DNA from: UBA3537 sp965662485
GTDB taxonomy: Bacteria; Bacteroidota; Bacteroidia; Flavobacteriales; Flavobacteriaceae
Direction: 5' to 3'
DNA: 64,000 nucleotides
Assembly (NCBI GenBank): GCA_965662485.1
Contig: CBFIIL010000003.1
Span: 1 to 64,000 of the forward strand
The position numbers and the translations under genes are program-made. This document shows, in pieces, positions 52,433-60,426 of this stretch; within the stretch, counting starts at the first letter, position 1, and each line of letters begins with the position of its first letter. The notes beneath the pieces are model-generated. The model saw nothing but the letters and a program-made list of their open reading frames with translations. It did not search any database and had not been told where the DNA came from.

Positions 52433-53358
52433 TTTTGTTTAAGTTGTTGCAAAGATGCGTTAAGCTCAAAACCGAGCAACAATATAATGGCGTTTAACCA
52501 TAAATAAAATAACAAAATCAACAATGCTCCAATTGAACCATATAACTGATTATAATTTGAAAAATTTTCGATGTAAAAACCAAATAAATACGAATTTAGA
52601 AGTACCAAAAGTGTTGTAAATAACGCGCCTACAGAAAAAAATCGTGACTGTTTGCCATCTTTTGTTCCAAAAAAATAAAGCACTGCAATGATTAAGTAAA
52701 TCATAACTATAAAAAACAAAAATCTGGAAGCATCTAACCAAAATAATTCAGTTGTGGCGTCTTCAATATTCAAGGTATCATACAAGGGATGAATCAAATA
52801 AATTTCAGAAAAACCAATACCAATAATGGTAATAATCAAAATTATGACCAAAATGATTGAAACACCAAAAGCATAAAGATATTGATTGATAAAACTCCTA
52901 TTGAATTGTTGATGATATGAATTTTCAAAGCCAGAAAAAACGGCATTAACTCCATTAGACATCAAAAACATTGAAATAAAAAAAACCGATGAAATAAGCC
53001 CACCTCCTCTATTTTTATTGATATTTTCAAAAATATTTTGATTGAAAAAATCTGAAGTGTTTGGAGGTAAAGAAGCGTCCAAAAAATTAAGAAAATCTGA
53101 TTGAAATCCTTCAAAAGGAATGTATGGAATCAAGATAATAATAAACAAAAGAAATGGGAAAATTGCCATAAAAAAACTAAATGCTACTGCACTAGCGCGA
53201 ATGGTAAGCGCACCATGAATAATCCCTAAAACATACATTTCAAGAAGATCATAAAGTGAAAGCCCCTCAAGGCCAGGAAGCTTAATGGATTTCAAAATGC
53301 GAAGAATCCAACGTAAAACAGGAATTTTTTCTATTTTTTGTTCAATGGACTTACTCAT
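52423..53358 (-). CDS. YihY/BrkB family inner-membrane protein
   Basis: 311 residues with six hydrophobic segments (for example FSFFMAIFPFLLFIIILIPYI, in parts, and GSIGALLILLFYLWLNAIILLLG). The RASAVAFSFFMAIFPF start of the domain is the YihY signature. Once annotated as RNase BN, the family now has no secure function. It overlaps nadC by 4 bp and priA by 10 bp. Confidence 0.92.
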   Translation of the reverse strand: MSKSIEQKIEKIPVLRWILRILKSIKLPGLEGLSLYDLLEMYVLGIIHGALTIRASAVAFSFFMAIFPFLLFIIILIPYIPFEGFQSDFLNFLDASLPPNTSDFFNQNIFENINKNRGGGLISSVFFISMFLMSNGVNAVFSGFENSYHQQFNRSFINQYLYAFGVSIILVIILIITIIGIGFSEIYLIHPLYDTLNIEDATTELFWLDASRFLFFIVMIYLIIAVLYFFGTKDGKQSRFFSVGALFTTLLVLLNSYLFGFYIENFSNYNQLYGSIGALLILLFYLWLNAIILLLGFELNASLQQLKQKCN

Positions 53359-54215
53359 TTTACAGCCTTTAAACTGAGGTCCATGTTATAAACAGAATGT
53401 GTAAGCGAACCCGAAGAAATAAAATTAACACCACACTCGGCATAATGACGTAAAGTTACTTCATTAATACCTCCTGAAGATTCTGTTTGACATTGATTGC
53501 CAATAAGTTCGACAGCGTCTTTAGTTTCTTGAATACTAAAATTATCAATCAAAATACGATCTGCTCCACCATGTGCCAGAATAGCCCTGATTTCATCCAT
53601 ATCTCTAGCTTCAACAATGATTTTTAAATTGAGTTGATTTGCTCTAATATACGCTGTTGTTAAATCCAGTGCTGTGGTAACATCACCTGCAAAATCAATA
53701 TGATTGTCTTTAAGCATAATCATATCGTACAATGCAAAACGATGGTTTGCTCCACCACCAATGGTTACTGCCCATTTTTCTAAAGCACGGATACCAGGGG
53801 TTGTTTTTCGAGTATCTAAGATTTTAGTACCAGTTCCTTTCAGCAGGTCTACAAAATAATTTGTTTTTGTTGCAATAGCGCTCATCCGCTGCATTGCATT
53901 TAGAACAAGGCGTTCGGCTTTCAAAATAGATTGCTGAGGACCAACAACCTCAAAGGCGATATCACCAAATTTGACAGCAGTTCCGTCATTAATATGCGCT
54001 TTCATCCGTAGTTTTGGATCAACATATTTAAAAACTTGACGTGCAAATTCTACACCTGCCAATATTCCTTTGTCTTTTACCAATAAATGTGCTTTGCCAA
54101 AAGTATGTTCTGGAATACAAGCCAATGAGCTGTGATCACCATCACCAACATCTTCACGAATTGCGTTAACGATTATGATATCAATTTCATTTTGGAATGC
54201 TTCTGGACTGATCAT
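53355..54215 (-). CDS. nadC: Nicotinate-nucleotide pyrophosphorylase (carboxylating) NadC
   Basis: 286 residues from ATG 54215 (MISPEAFQNEIDIII), the length normal for NadC; the 13-codon extension to 54254 lacks similarity. Quinolinate phosphoribosyltransferase converting quinolinate and PRPP to NaMN. Key residues lie in LDTRKTTPGIRALEKWAV, GGGANHR and MLKDNHID, and the Glu/Asp pairs in IIVEARDMDE and ILIDNFS. First gene of the nadC-yihY-priA run. Confidence 0.95.
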   Translation of the reverse strand: MISPEAFQNEIDIIIVNAIREDVGDGDHSSLACIPEHTFGKAHLLVKDKGILAGVEFARQVFKYVDPKLRMKAHINDGTAVKFGDIAFEVVGPQQSILKAERLVLNAMQRMSAIATKTNYFVDLLKGTGTKILDTRKTTPGIRALEKWAVTIGGGANHRFALYDMIMLKDNHIDFAGDVTTALDLTTAYIRANQLNLKIIVEARDMDEIRAILAHGGADRILIDNFSIQETKDAVELIGNQCQTESSGGINEVTLRHYAECGVNFISSGSLTHSVYNMDLSLKAVK

Positions 54216-54286
54216 TTTGATTTTGTTTAAAGCTAAATTAAGAATTTGAACCATTAAAAATAAAAAAATACCATGTAATTTATGAT

Positions 54287-54294
54287 TAACTTTG
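54287..54294 (+). promoter_or_regulatory. Promoter -7 element for rlmH; predicted leaderless transcript
   Basis: TAACTTTG, four bases before the ATG at 54299. Transcription should begin at or beside the start codon. No TTG at the standard distance is seen. Confidence 0.55.
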
Positions 54295-54298
54295 ATAC

Positions 54299-54772
54299 AT
54301 GAAAATTAAACTGCTAACCATTGGAAAAACAGACGATGCAGAACTAGCGCATTTGATTCAAAAATATGAGTCAAGACTGAAGCATTATATTCAATTTTCA
54401 CTAGAAATTATTCCTGATTTAAAAAATACCAAAAACCTAACGAAGGAAGTTCAAAAGGAAAAAGAAGGTGATTTGATTTTAAGTAAAATTTCTACTTCAG
54501 ATCGGATGGTGCTTTTGGACGAAAATGGAACTTCTTTTGACTCAATAGAGTTTTCTAAATTCTTACAAAAACAGATGAATTCAGGAATAAAACAGTTGGT
54601 TTTTGTTATAGGTGGTCCTTATGGTTTCTCAGAAAAAATATACGAAAAATCACAGAGAAAAATTTCACTTTCAAAAATGACTTTCTCACATCAAATGGTA
54701 CGTTTGTTTGCAGTAGAACAAATTTACAGAGGATTTACGATCTTAAAAAATGAACCTTATCACCACCAATAA
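54299..54772 (+). CDS. rlmH: 23S rRNA pseudouridine-1915 N3-methyltransferase RlmH
   Basis: 157-residue SPOUT methyltransferase. The knotted SAM site is FVIGGPYGFSEKIY (about 101-114) and the end is LEAQ-like (KNEPYHHQ). Conserved LDENGTSFDSIEFS and SHQMVRLFAVEQIYR are present. Normal length. It is followed 5 bp later by the pyrophosphatase gene. Confidence 0.96.
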   Translation: MKIKLLTIGKTDDAELAHLIQKYESRLKHYIQFSLEIIPDLKNTKNLTKEVQKEKEGDLILSKISTSDRMVLLDENGTSFDSIEFSKFLQKQMNSGIKQLVFVIGGPYGFSEKIYEKSQRKISLSKMTFSHQMVRLFAVEQIYRGFTILKNEPYHHQ

Positions 54773-54777
54773 ATATT

Positions 54778-55359
54778 ATGATTGAAATAGTTTTTGCAAC
54801 AAATAACCCAAATAAACTTGAAGAAGTTCAAGCACAATTGCCAAAGGAAATTAAACTCATAAGCCTAGGAGATATTGGTTGTACAGAAGATATTCCTGAA
54901 ACACAAAACACAATTGAGGGCAATGCTATTCAAAAGGCAAATTATATCAAATCTAAATACCATTTAGATTGCTTTGCAGATGACACTGGACTTGAAGTTG
55001 AGATCTTAGATGGTGCGCCAGGTGTACACTCTGCAAGATATGCAGGTCCACAAAAAAATTCTGAAGACAACATGAATAAACTTCTCTATGCTTTGGAAAA
55101 CAAAGCAAACAGACGAGCACAATTTAAAACTGTTATTGCATTACATTACAATAGTGAATTGCTATTGTTTGAAGGCATTTGTAAAGGAGAGATTACTCAA
55201 GAAAAAGTAGGAACTGGAGGTTTTGGCTACGACCCTATATTCAAACCTTTTGGGAAACAAAATACCTTTGCTGAACTCTCGATGTTGGAAAAAAATAAAA
55301 TTGGTCATAGAGGTCGAGCTGTTGCACAATTGATTCAATTTTTTAAAAACAACCATTAA
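54778..55359 (+). CDS. rdgB: Non-canonical purine NTP pyrophosphatase (RdgB/HAM1)
   Basis: 193 residues. Substrate loop FATNNPNKLEEV at the start, the catalytic FADDTGLEVEIL with metal Asp residues, GAPGVHSARYAGP, and GGFGYDPIF near the end. Removes ITP, XTP and dITP from nucleotide pools. Probably co-transcribed with rlmH. Confidence 0.95.
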   Translation: MIEIVFATNNPNKLEEVQAQLPKEIKLISLGDIGCTEDIPETQNTIEGNAIQKANYIKSKYHLDCFADDTGLEVEILDGAPGVHSARYAGPQKNSEDNMNKLLYALENKANRRAQFKTVIALHYNSELLLFEGICKGEITQEKVGTGGFGYDPIFKPFGKQNTFAELSMLEKNKIGHRGRAVAQLIQFFKNNH

Positions 55360-55374
55360 ATTAATAAATTAACG

Positions 55375-55382
55375 TACCTTTG
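55375..55382 (+). promoter_or_regulatory. Promoter -7 element for the DEAD-box helicase
   Basis: TACCTTTG followed by C. The predicted start near 55388 gives a leader of about 95 nt, far longer than at other genes in this window. Confidence 0.6.
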
Positions 55383-55482
55383 CCGCAAATCCTCAGGGTG
55401 AGGATGTGTTACAAGAAGTATGATAAATTGGTTCGATACGCTTCTAAGGTAACACCTAATCGCACATCGAATACACATACGA
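55383..55482 (+). promoter_or_regulatory. Structured 5' leader of the DEAD-box helicase mRNA
   Basis: Two elements stand out. First, ATCCTCA-GGG-TGAGGAT (55389-55405) is a perfect 7-bp hairpin. Immediately after it, GTGTTAC (55406-55412) pairs with GTAACAC (55449-55455), and inside that AGAAG (55414-55418) pairs with CTTCT (55441-55445) and TAT (55419-55421) with ATA (55436-55438), leaving a 14-nt loop. The two stems abut and could stack. It may regulate helicase synthesis, for example at low temperature or by feedback (inference). Confidence 0.55.
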
Positions 55483-57279
55483 ATGAACACATTCCAACAA
55501 CTTGGTCTTGAAGACCATTTGCTTCAAGCCATCATTGATCTTGGTTTTGAAACACCAAGCGAAGTTCAACAAAAAGCAATTCCAACACTTCTTTCAGAAG
55601 AAAATGACCTTGTAGCACTCGCTCAAACAGGGACAGGAAAAACAGCAGCATTTGGGTTTCCAATGCTCCAAAAAATTGATGTAAATAGCCGAACAACTCA
55701 AGGGCTTATTCTCTCGCCAACACGTGAATTGTGTTTACAAATCACAAACGAGCTTAAACTTTATGGAAAATACTGTAAAGGTTTAAACGTCACGGCAATC
55801 TATGGTGGTGCAAGTATTACAGAACAAGCTAAAAACGTAAAACGAGGAGCGCAAATAATTGTAGCCACACCTGGTCGTATGAAAGATATGATTAGCAGAC
55901 GTTTGGTTGATATTTCAAAAATTGACTATGCAGTTTTAGATGAAGCTGATGAAATGCTCAATATGGGTTTTTTCGAAGATATAAAGGCTATTTTATCACA
56001 TACACCACAAGAAAAATCGACATGGTTGTTTTCGGCAACTATGCCAAAAGAGGTTTCTATAATTGCAAAAAAATTCATGCTAAGCCCAACAGAAATAACT
56101 GTTGGACATAAAAACACAGGAAGCAAAAACGTTTCTCACGAATATTATTTAGTAGGATCAAGAGATCGTTATGCGGCTCTAAAGCGATTAGCAGATGCCA
56201 ATCCAAGTATTTTTTCTGTGATTTTTTGTAGAACAAAACGTGATACTCAAAAAGTTGCAGAAAAACTTATTGAAGATGGTTATAATGCTGGGGCTTTACA
56301 TGGTGATTTGAGTCAAAATCAACGTGACTTGGTAATGAAATCTTTTAGAAATAAACAAATTCAAATGCTTGTAGCAACAGATGTTGCAGCCCGTGGAATT
56401 GACGTTGATGACATTACACATGTTATCAATTATCAACTTCCTGATGAAATAGAAACTTACACCCACCGAAGTGGTCGTACTGGGCGCGCAGGAAAATCTG
56501 GTGTTTCCATGGTAATTATCACCAAAAGTGAACAACGCAAAATCAAAACGATTGAAAAAATTATTCAAAAATCATTTGTAAAAAAAGATGTACCAGATGG
56601 TATGGAAATTTGTGAGGTTCAATTAAAAGCATTAGCCCACAAAATTCATGACACAGAAATCAATCATGAAATTGACCCTTTTCTTGAAGAGATAAATTTA
56701 TTACTTGAAGATACTAGCAAAGAAGAACTCATCAAAAAGTTTTTTTCTGTTGAATTTACACGCTTTTTTAATTACTATAAAAATGCTAAAAATCTAAACT
56801 CACCAAAAGGCAGTGATTCATTTTCGGAAGGAAAACAAGACGATCAATCGGCACGTTTCTTTATCAATATTGGTAAAAAAGACGGTTACGATTGGATGAG
56901 TATGAAAGATTTTCTTAGGGACGCGCTTGAACTTAAACAAGATGATGTTTTTAAAGTTGATGTAAAAGATAGTTTTTCGTTTTTCAATACTGAAACTATT
57001 CATATGCCAAAAGTCTTGGAATTTTTTACTGATTTTAAGCAAAATGGACGCTATATCAACGTTGAAATTACAGAGAAAAAAGAACGTAGAGGCAATCGTA
57101 GGTTTGGAAAACAAAAAGGTGGGCGCTCTAGAAGAAAAGACGAATTTAGATCGGAAAGTAGAGGAGGTAGAAAAAAGGAAAGAAGAAATGAAAATACTGG
57201 CCGTTCGCCACGCAGATCGTCTGACTTTAAACCGCAAGGAAGTGGCTCCTCAAGACCCAGAAGAAACAGAAGAAAATAG
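55483..57279 (+). CDS. DEAD-box ATP-dependent RNA helicase (DeaD/CsdA-like)
   Basis: 598 residues. Motif Q (FQQLGLEDHLLQAI), AQTGTGKTAAF (I, about 46-56), PTRELCLQ (Ia), DEADEML (II), SATMPKE (III) and HRSGRTGRAG (VI). A linker follows, then a DbpA-type RNA-recognition domain (about 460-540), and an Arg/Gly/Lys-rich tail (RRGNRRFGKQKGGRSRRKDE) that should bind RNA nonspecifically. This layout fits the cold-shock and ribosome-assembly helicases. A long structured leader precedes it. Confidence 0.94.
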   Translation: MNTFQQLGLEDHLLQAIIDLGFETPSEVQQKAIPTLLSEENDLVALAQTGTGKTAAFGFPMLQKIDVNSRTTQGLILSPTRELCLQITNELKLYGKYCKGLNVTAIYGGASITEQAKNVKRGAQIIVATPGRMKDMISRRLVDISKIDYAVLDEADEMLNMGFFEDIKAILSHTPQEKSTWLFSATMPKEVSIIAKKFMLSPTEITVGHKNTGSKNVSHEYYLVGSRDRYAALKRLADANPSIFSVIFCRTKRDTQKVAEKLIEDGYNAGALHGDLSQNQRDLVMKSFRNKQIQMLVATDVAARGIDVDDITHVINYQLPDEIETYTHRSGRTGRAGKSGVSMVIITKSEQRKIKTIEKIIQKSFVKKDVPDGMEICEVQLKALAHKIHDTEINHEIDPFLEEINLLLEDTSKEELIKKFFSVEFTRFFNYYKNAKNLNSPKGSDSFSEGKQDDQSARFFINIGKKDGYDWMSMKDFLRDALELKQDDVFKVDVKDSFSFFNTETIHMPKVLEFFTDFKQNGRYINVEITEKKERRGNRRFGKQKGGRSRRKDEFRSESRGGRKKERRNENTGRSPRRSSDFKPQGSGSSRPRRNRRK

Positions 57280-57363
57280 GTTAATTGTTAATTTTAAAAC
57301 AAAATTTGGGCTGAAATTTGCTATATAAGCTGAGTTTAGTATTTTTAACTCAACAAATTTTCT

Positions 57364-58131
57364 ATGAAAAAACGCCTATACACTTTCCTCTTATTTGCTT
57401 TTACACTCTTTAGTTATAGTCAAGACTACTCTGTAGTTAGAGGAAAAATAGTGAATGCCGCTAATGACGAACCCATGGAAAATGTGAATATCGTCAATCT
57501 CAATCAAGTTTATGGAACTTCCACCGATATTGAAGGTGAATTTGAAATCAATGCAAAAGCAAATGATACTTTACACCTTTCTTTTTTGGGCTTTAAATCT
57601 ATTAAAGTTAGAGTAACAAACGACTGGATTAATTTTGGGAACACTACAACAATTGAACTCACAGAGCTTGCACTAGCTTTAGAAGAAGTTGTAGTCAATA
57701 AATTAAAACTTACAGGCTATTTAGAAGTTGACATCAAACAAGTTCCTATTCAAAAAAATATACGTTATAGCATATCTGGGCTCAATACTGGATATGAGTC
57801 TAGTCCACGATCGCCAAGTATGGTCACCAAAGTTTTGGGCGCCATATTCAATCCTGCGGATTTCTTGTATAATATTTTTGGAAAAAAACCTCGCGAAATG
57901 AAAAAACTTCGCAAAATGAAAAAACAAGAGGAAATTCGAAACATTCTTTCTTCTCGATTCGACAGAGAAATGCTAACCGCATTACTGCAAGTCGATAAGG
58001 TTGATTTAGAACTTCTTATTAGTGAATGCAATTACTCCGATGATTTTATTAGAACTGCAAACGACCTTCAAATTCTTGACGCCATAAGCGAATGCTATGA
58101 AGAATATAAAATTCTTAGTAAAGGACGTTAA
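57364..58131 (+). CDS. Carboxypeptidase-like regulatory domain protein
   Basis: 255 residues. Signal peptide (MKKRLYTFLLFAFTLFSYSQ), then a CarbopepD_reg_2-like beta-sandwich (VVRGKIVNAANDEPMENVNI; DTLHLSFLGFKSIKV), as found at the N-terminus of SusC/RagA-type receptors but here without the barrel. The C-terminal part is charged and helical (REMKKLRKMKKQEEIRNIL). Periplasmic, ligand unknown. The family is widespread in Bacteroidota. Confidence 0.85.
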   Translation: MKKRLYTFLLFAFTLFSYSQDYSVVRGKIVNAANDEPMENVNIVNLNQVYGTSTDIEGEFEINAKANDTLHLSFLGFKSIKVRVTNDWINFGNTTTIELTELALALEEVVVNKLKLTGYLEVDIKQVPIQKNIRYSISGLNTGYESSPRSPSMVTKVLGAIFNPADFLYNIFGKKPREMKKLRKMKKQEEIRNILSSRFDREMLTALLQVDKVDLELLISECNYSDDFIRTANDLQILDAISECYEEYKILSKGR

Positions 58132-58155
58132 GTTTGAGAATTTAAAAAAAGTTAA

Positions 58156-58183
58156 AAAATGTTTTGGGGTTTAACATTTTTTT
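58156..58183 (+). terminator. Probable terminator after the carboxypeptidase-like gene
   Basis: AAAATGTT and AACATTTT pair around a TTGGGGTTT loop, followed by TTT. AT-rich and therefore a weak stem. The remaining bases up to 58313 hold a TGTTAATGTTTG match to the island element (58196-58207) but no convincing gene. Confidence 0.5.
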
Positions 58184-58313
58184 ATACATTTATGGTGTTA
58201 ATGTTTGCCCCCAATCATGAACAACAACCGAAACTTCACACATTTGGTTTCAACTTTTTTTCTTTTTGAGGGCGGTATTATTAAAAAATCAATAATAACT
58301 AAATCAAAATATT

Positions 58314-58565
58314 ATGGAAATTATTAGCACTTTAGTAATAGGAGCGATAGCTGGATGGCTTGGCAGTTCAATATTTAAAGGTAGTAGCCTTGGACTTATT
58401 GGAAATATCATTGTTGGTATTATTGGTAGTTTTGTTGGGAGCTGGTCTTTAGGAAAACTTGGCGTAAGTTTAGGCTCAGGTTGGGTTGGTGCTATTTTGA
58501 CAGGTGCAGTTGGAGCACTAATAATATTATTTCTTCTTAATTTGATTTTCAAAAAACGGGTATAA
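58314..58565 (+). CDS. GlsB/YeaQ/YmgE family stress-response membrane protein
   Basis: 83 residues with three short Gly-rich transmembrane segments (TLVIGAIAGWLGSSIFKG; LIGNIIVGIIGSFVGSW; GAILTGAVGALIILFLLNLIF). This is the transglycosylase-associated (Tag) family, which is induced by stress in other bacteria. It stands alone, with a terminator on either side. Confidence 0.92.
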   Translation: MEIISTLVIGAIAGWLGSSIFKGSSLGLIGNIIVGIIGSFVGSWSLGKLGVSLGSGWVGAILTGAVGALIILFLLNLIFKKRV

Positions 58566-58646
58566 GTCAAGAATAACCCTGCTTGACTTTCTTAGCCCCA
58601 ATGCACACAATCTGTATGAAAATATGGTGCGTGTGCATTTTTTTTT
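58564..58646 (+). terminator. Double hairpin and terminator after the GlsB-type gene
   Basis: AAGTCAAG (58564-58571) pairs with CTTGACTT (58582-58589), overlapping the stop codon. ATGCACAC (58601-58608) then pairs with GTGTGCAT (58631-58638), followed by nine T. The second hairpin is the likely terminator. Confidence 0.75.
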
Positions 58647-58667
58647 AAATTTGTATAAATTTTAATT

Positions 58668-59066
58668 ATGCATCCATTTATAAAAAGCGGTTTAGCAGTT
58701 CTTGCAGGAATTTTTGTTGGAGGAATTGTGAATTTTGGTATTATTATTCTTAGCAGTTCTATTATCCCACCACCAAATGGTGTGGATGTTTCTAATATTG
58801 AAAGTATAAAAACTAATATTCATCTATACAAACCAATTCATTTTCTATTTCCTTTTTTGGCTCATGCACTTGGTACTTTTTCTGGAGCAGTTTTAGCAAT
58901 AAAAATTTCAAAACAAACAAAAATAGCATACATGGTAGCACTTGTATTCTTATATGGAGGCATTTCTATGATTACACAAGTGCCTAGTCCCATGTGGTTT
59001 ACAGTACTAGATCTTGGACTTGGTTATATCCCAATGGCTTGGTTGGCTACAAAAATTTCGAGCTAG
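58668..59066 (+). CDS. Uncharacterised four-helix membrane protein
   Basis: 132 residues with four hydrophobic helices (ALAGIFVGGIVNFGIIILSS region; FLFPFLAHALGTFSGAVLA; AYMVALVFLYGGISMI; WFTVLDLGLGYIPMAWL). An acidic/polar loop with PPPNGVDVSNIES lies after helix 1. No family recognised. It overlaps the convergent glycosyltransferase gene by 4 bp. Conserved proteins of this type occur in Bacteroidota, function unknown. Confidence 0.8.
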   Translation: MHPFIKSGLAVLAGIFVGGIVNFGIIILSSSIIPPPNGVDVSNIESIKTNIHLYKPIHFLFPFLAHALGTFSGAVLAIKISKQTKIAYMVALVFLYGGISMITQVPSPMWFTVLDLGLGYIPMAWLATKISS

Positions 59067-60310
59067 AGGCCTTTATTTTTTGCTTCAATCCACTTCGAAA
59101 AATATTTTGAACTTTGCATAGTGTGGTGCTGAAGTAAAATACCTGTAAAGTTTTTTATTCTGTGGGAATCCAAATTATTCTCTAAATATTGTATTCTTTC
59201 AATAAAAACTGAATAAAATCTTTCTGTCATAAATCTTTTTCTTAATGTCAAAAAACCAATATTTTGTGCAGACTCCCAAAGGTTTTTATTTGTGTATAGT
59301 TCAATTGCTTTCTCAATAAAATTATCTTCATCATTAGAAACATGATTGTTATAATCGCAAGACTCAAAAATACCCTCAGCTGCAATTTCTGATAAAACAC
59401 AGGGGGTTCCGTTGCGTATTGCATCTATAACTTTTCCTTTAAGACCCGCTCCAAATTTAATTGGTGCCAATAGAACCCTAGAGGATAAAAGTACTTTATC
59501 TATATTCTCAACAAAACCATGGACAAAAAAGTTTTCTTTTTTGTTGGATAGACACAAATGTTGTGTTTTTGGATAAGAACCATAAATATTTAAAAATGCG
59601 TCAGGACATTTTTTTCTTAGTTTTGGCCAAATGTGCTTTTTTAAATATGTAACTGTATCTGCGTTTGGAGGATGAATAAAACTACCTACAAAAACAAAAT
59701 CCTTGCGATTTTCAAAATCTGGCAACTCTTGCTGAGTTAGTATTTGATTGAATTCTAAAAGAAAGGGTAAATACAGTATTAACGAAGTATCTATATTCAA
59801 TTCCTTAGATAAAATATCAAACTCAACTTCAGAGATAATTAAAGATAAATCGCATCTGTAAATACTTGCCAATTCTCTTTTAGCGATATCATTTTTTAAA
59901 AAATCTTTTGAAAATTCAGTCGTTTTCAAATTTGCAATCTTTCGAGCTTTCCTTAAAAAATGAAGATCCTCTGTATCTAAAATGCGAATAGCTTTTGGGC
60001 AACAATTTGTGACGCGCCAACCAAATTGTTCTTCTGTTATAAAGCGATCAAATACAACACAATGCGGATTTAAATCTTTTATATATTCATCAAAACTGAT
60101 ATCATTCAGTTTGAGATTTATAGTTTTTACACCAATAGAATTTAGGTCAAAAGAATTTAAAGAATGTTTTGATGCAGATCCAAAAACAACATAAAAGCCT
60201 TGATTTTGGAAAAATTTTATCAATTGCAATATCCTTGTGCCAGCCGCTGTAGATTTTGGCTCTGGAAACACAGTTCCAATAAAAAAAACAATGGGAGATT
60301 TTGACCTCAA
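59063..60310 (-). CDS. Glycosyltransferase, GT4-like (GT-B fold)
   Basis: 415 residues. GT-B fold: N-terminal Rossmann half (VVFFIGTVFPEPKSTAAGTRILQLI in parts) and the C-terminal donor-sugar half with FVFVGSFIHPPNADTV, FVHGFVENIDKVL and the EX7E-like region KVIDAIRNGTPCVLSEIAAEGI (parts). The start is TTG at 60310; no in-frame ATG precedes it. No other polysaccharide genes adjoin it, so it is an orphan; acceptor unknown. Confidence 0.87.
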   Translation of the reverse strand: MRSKSPIVFFIGTVFPEPKSTAAGTRILQLIKFFQNQGFYVVFGSASKHSLNSFDLNSIGVKTINLKLNDISFDEYIKDLNPHCVVFDRFITEEQFGWRVTNCCPKAIRILDTEDLHFLRKARKIANLKTTEFSKDFLKNDIAKRELASIYRCDLSLIISEVEFDILSKELNIDTSLILYLPFLLEFNQILTQQELPDFENRKDFVFVGSFIHPPNADTVTYLKKHIWPKLRKKCPDAFLNIYGSYPKTQHLCLSNKKENFFVHGFVENIDKVLLSSRVLLAPIKFGAGLKGKVIDAIRNGTPCVLSEIAAEGIFESCDYNNHVSNDEDNFIEKAIELYTNKNLWESAQNIGFLTLRKRFMTERFYSVFIERIQYLENNLDSHRIKNFTGILLQHHTMQSSKYFSKWIEAKNKGL

Positions 60311-60398
60311 ATTTTGGATAGATTATTTTTAACACTCAAAAATAGGAATTAATCTTATCATCTGCTCAACAAATTAAAATCTTAGAACGAAAAGTGAT

Positions 60399-60407
60399 AT
60401 CTTTGCA
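60399..60407 (+). promoter_or_regulatory. Promoter -7 element for purB
   Basis: TATCTTTGC, an exact TAnnTTTG plus C, about 20 bp before the purB ATG at 60427. No TTG is seen at the standard distance. Confidence 0.55.
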
Positions 60408-60426
60408 TTTTTAAAATGCAATCTTT

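Noticed and set aside
54216..54254. 13-codon extension of NadC
   Set aside because: The ATG at 54215 gives the usual NadC start and length.
58217..58327. 36-codon ORF (MNNNRNFTHLV...) before the GlsB-type gene
   Set aside because: It overlaps the promoter region and the next start codon, has no recognisable features, and runs through what should be leader sequence.
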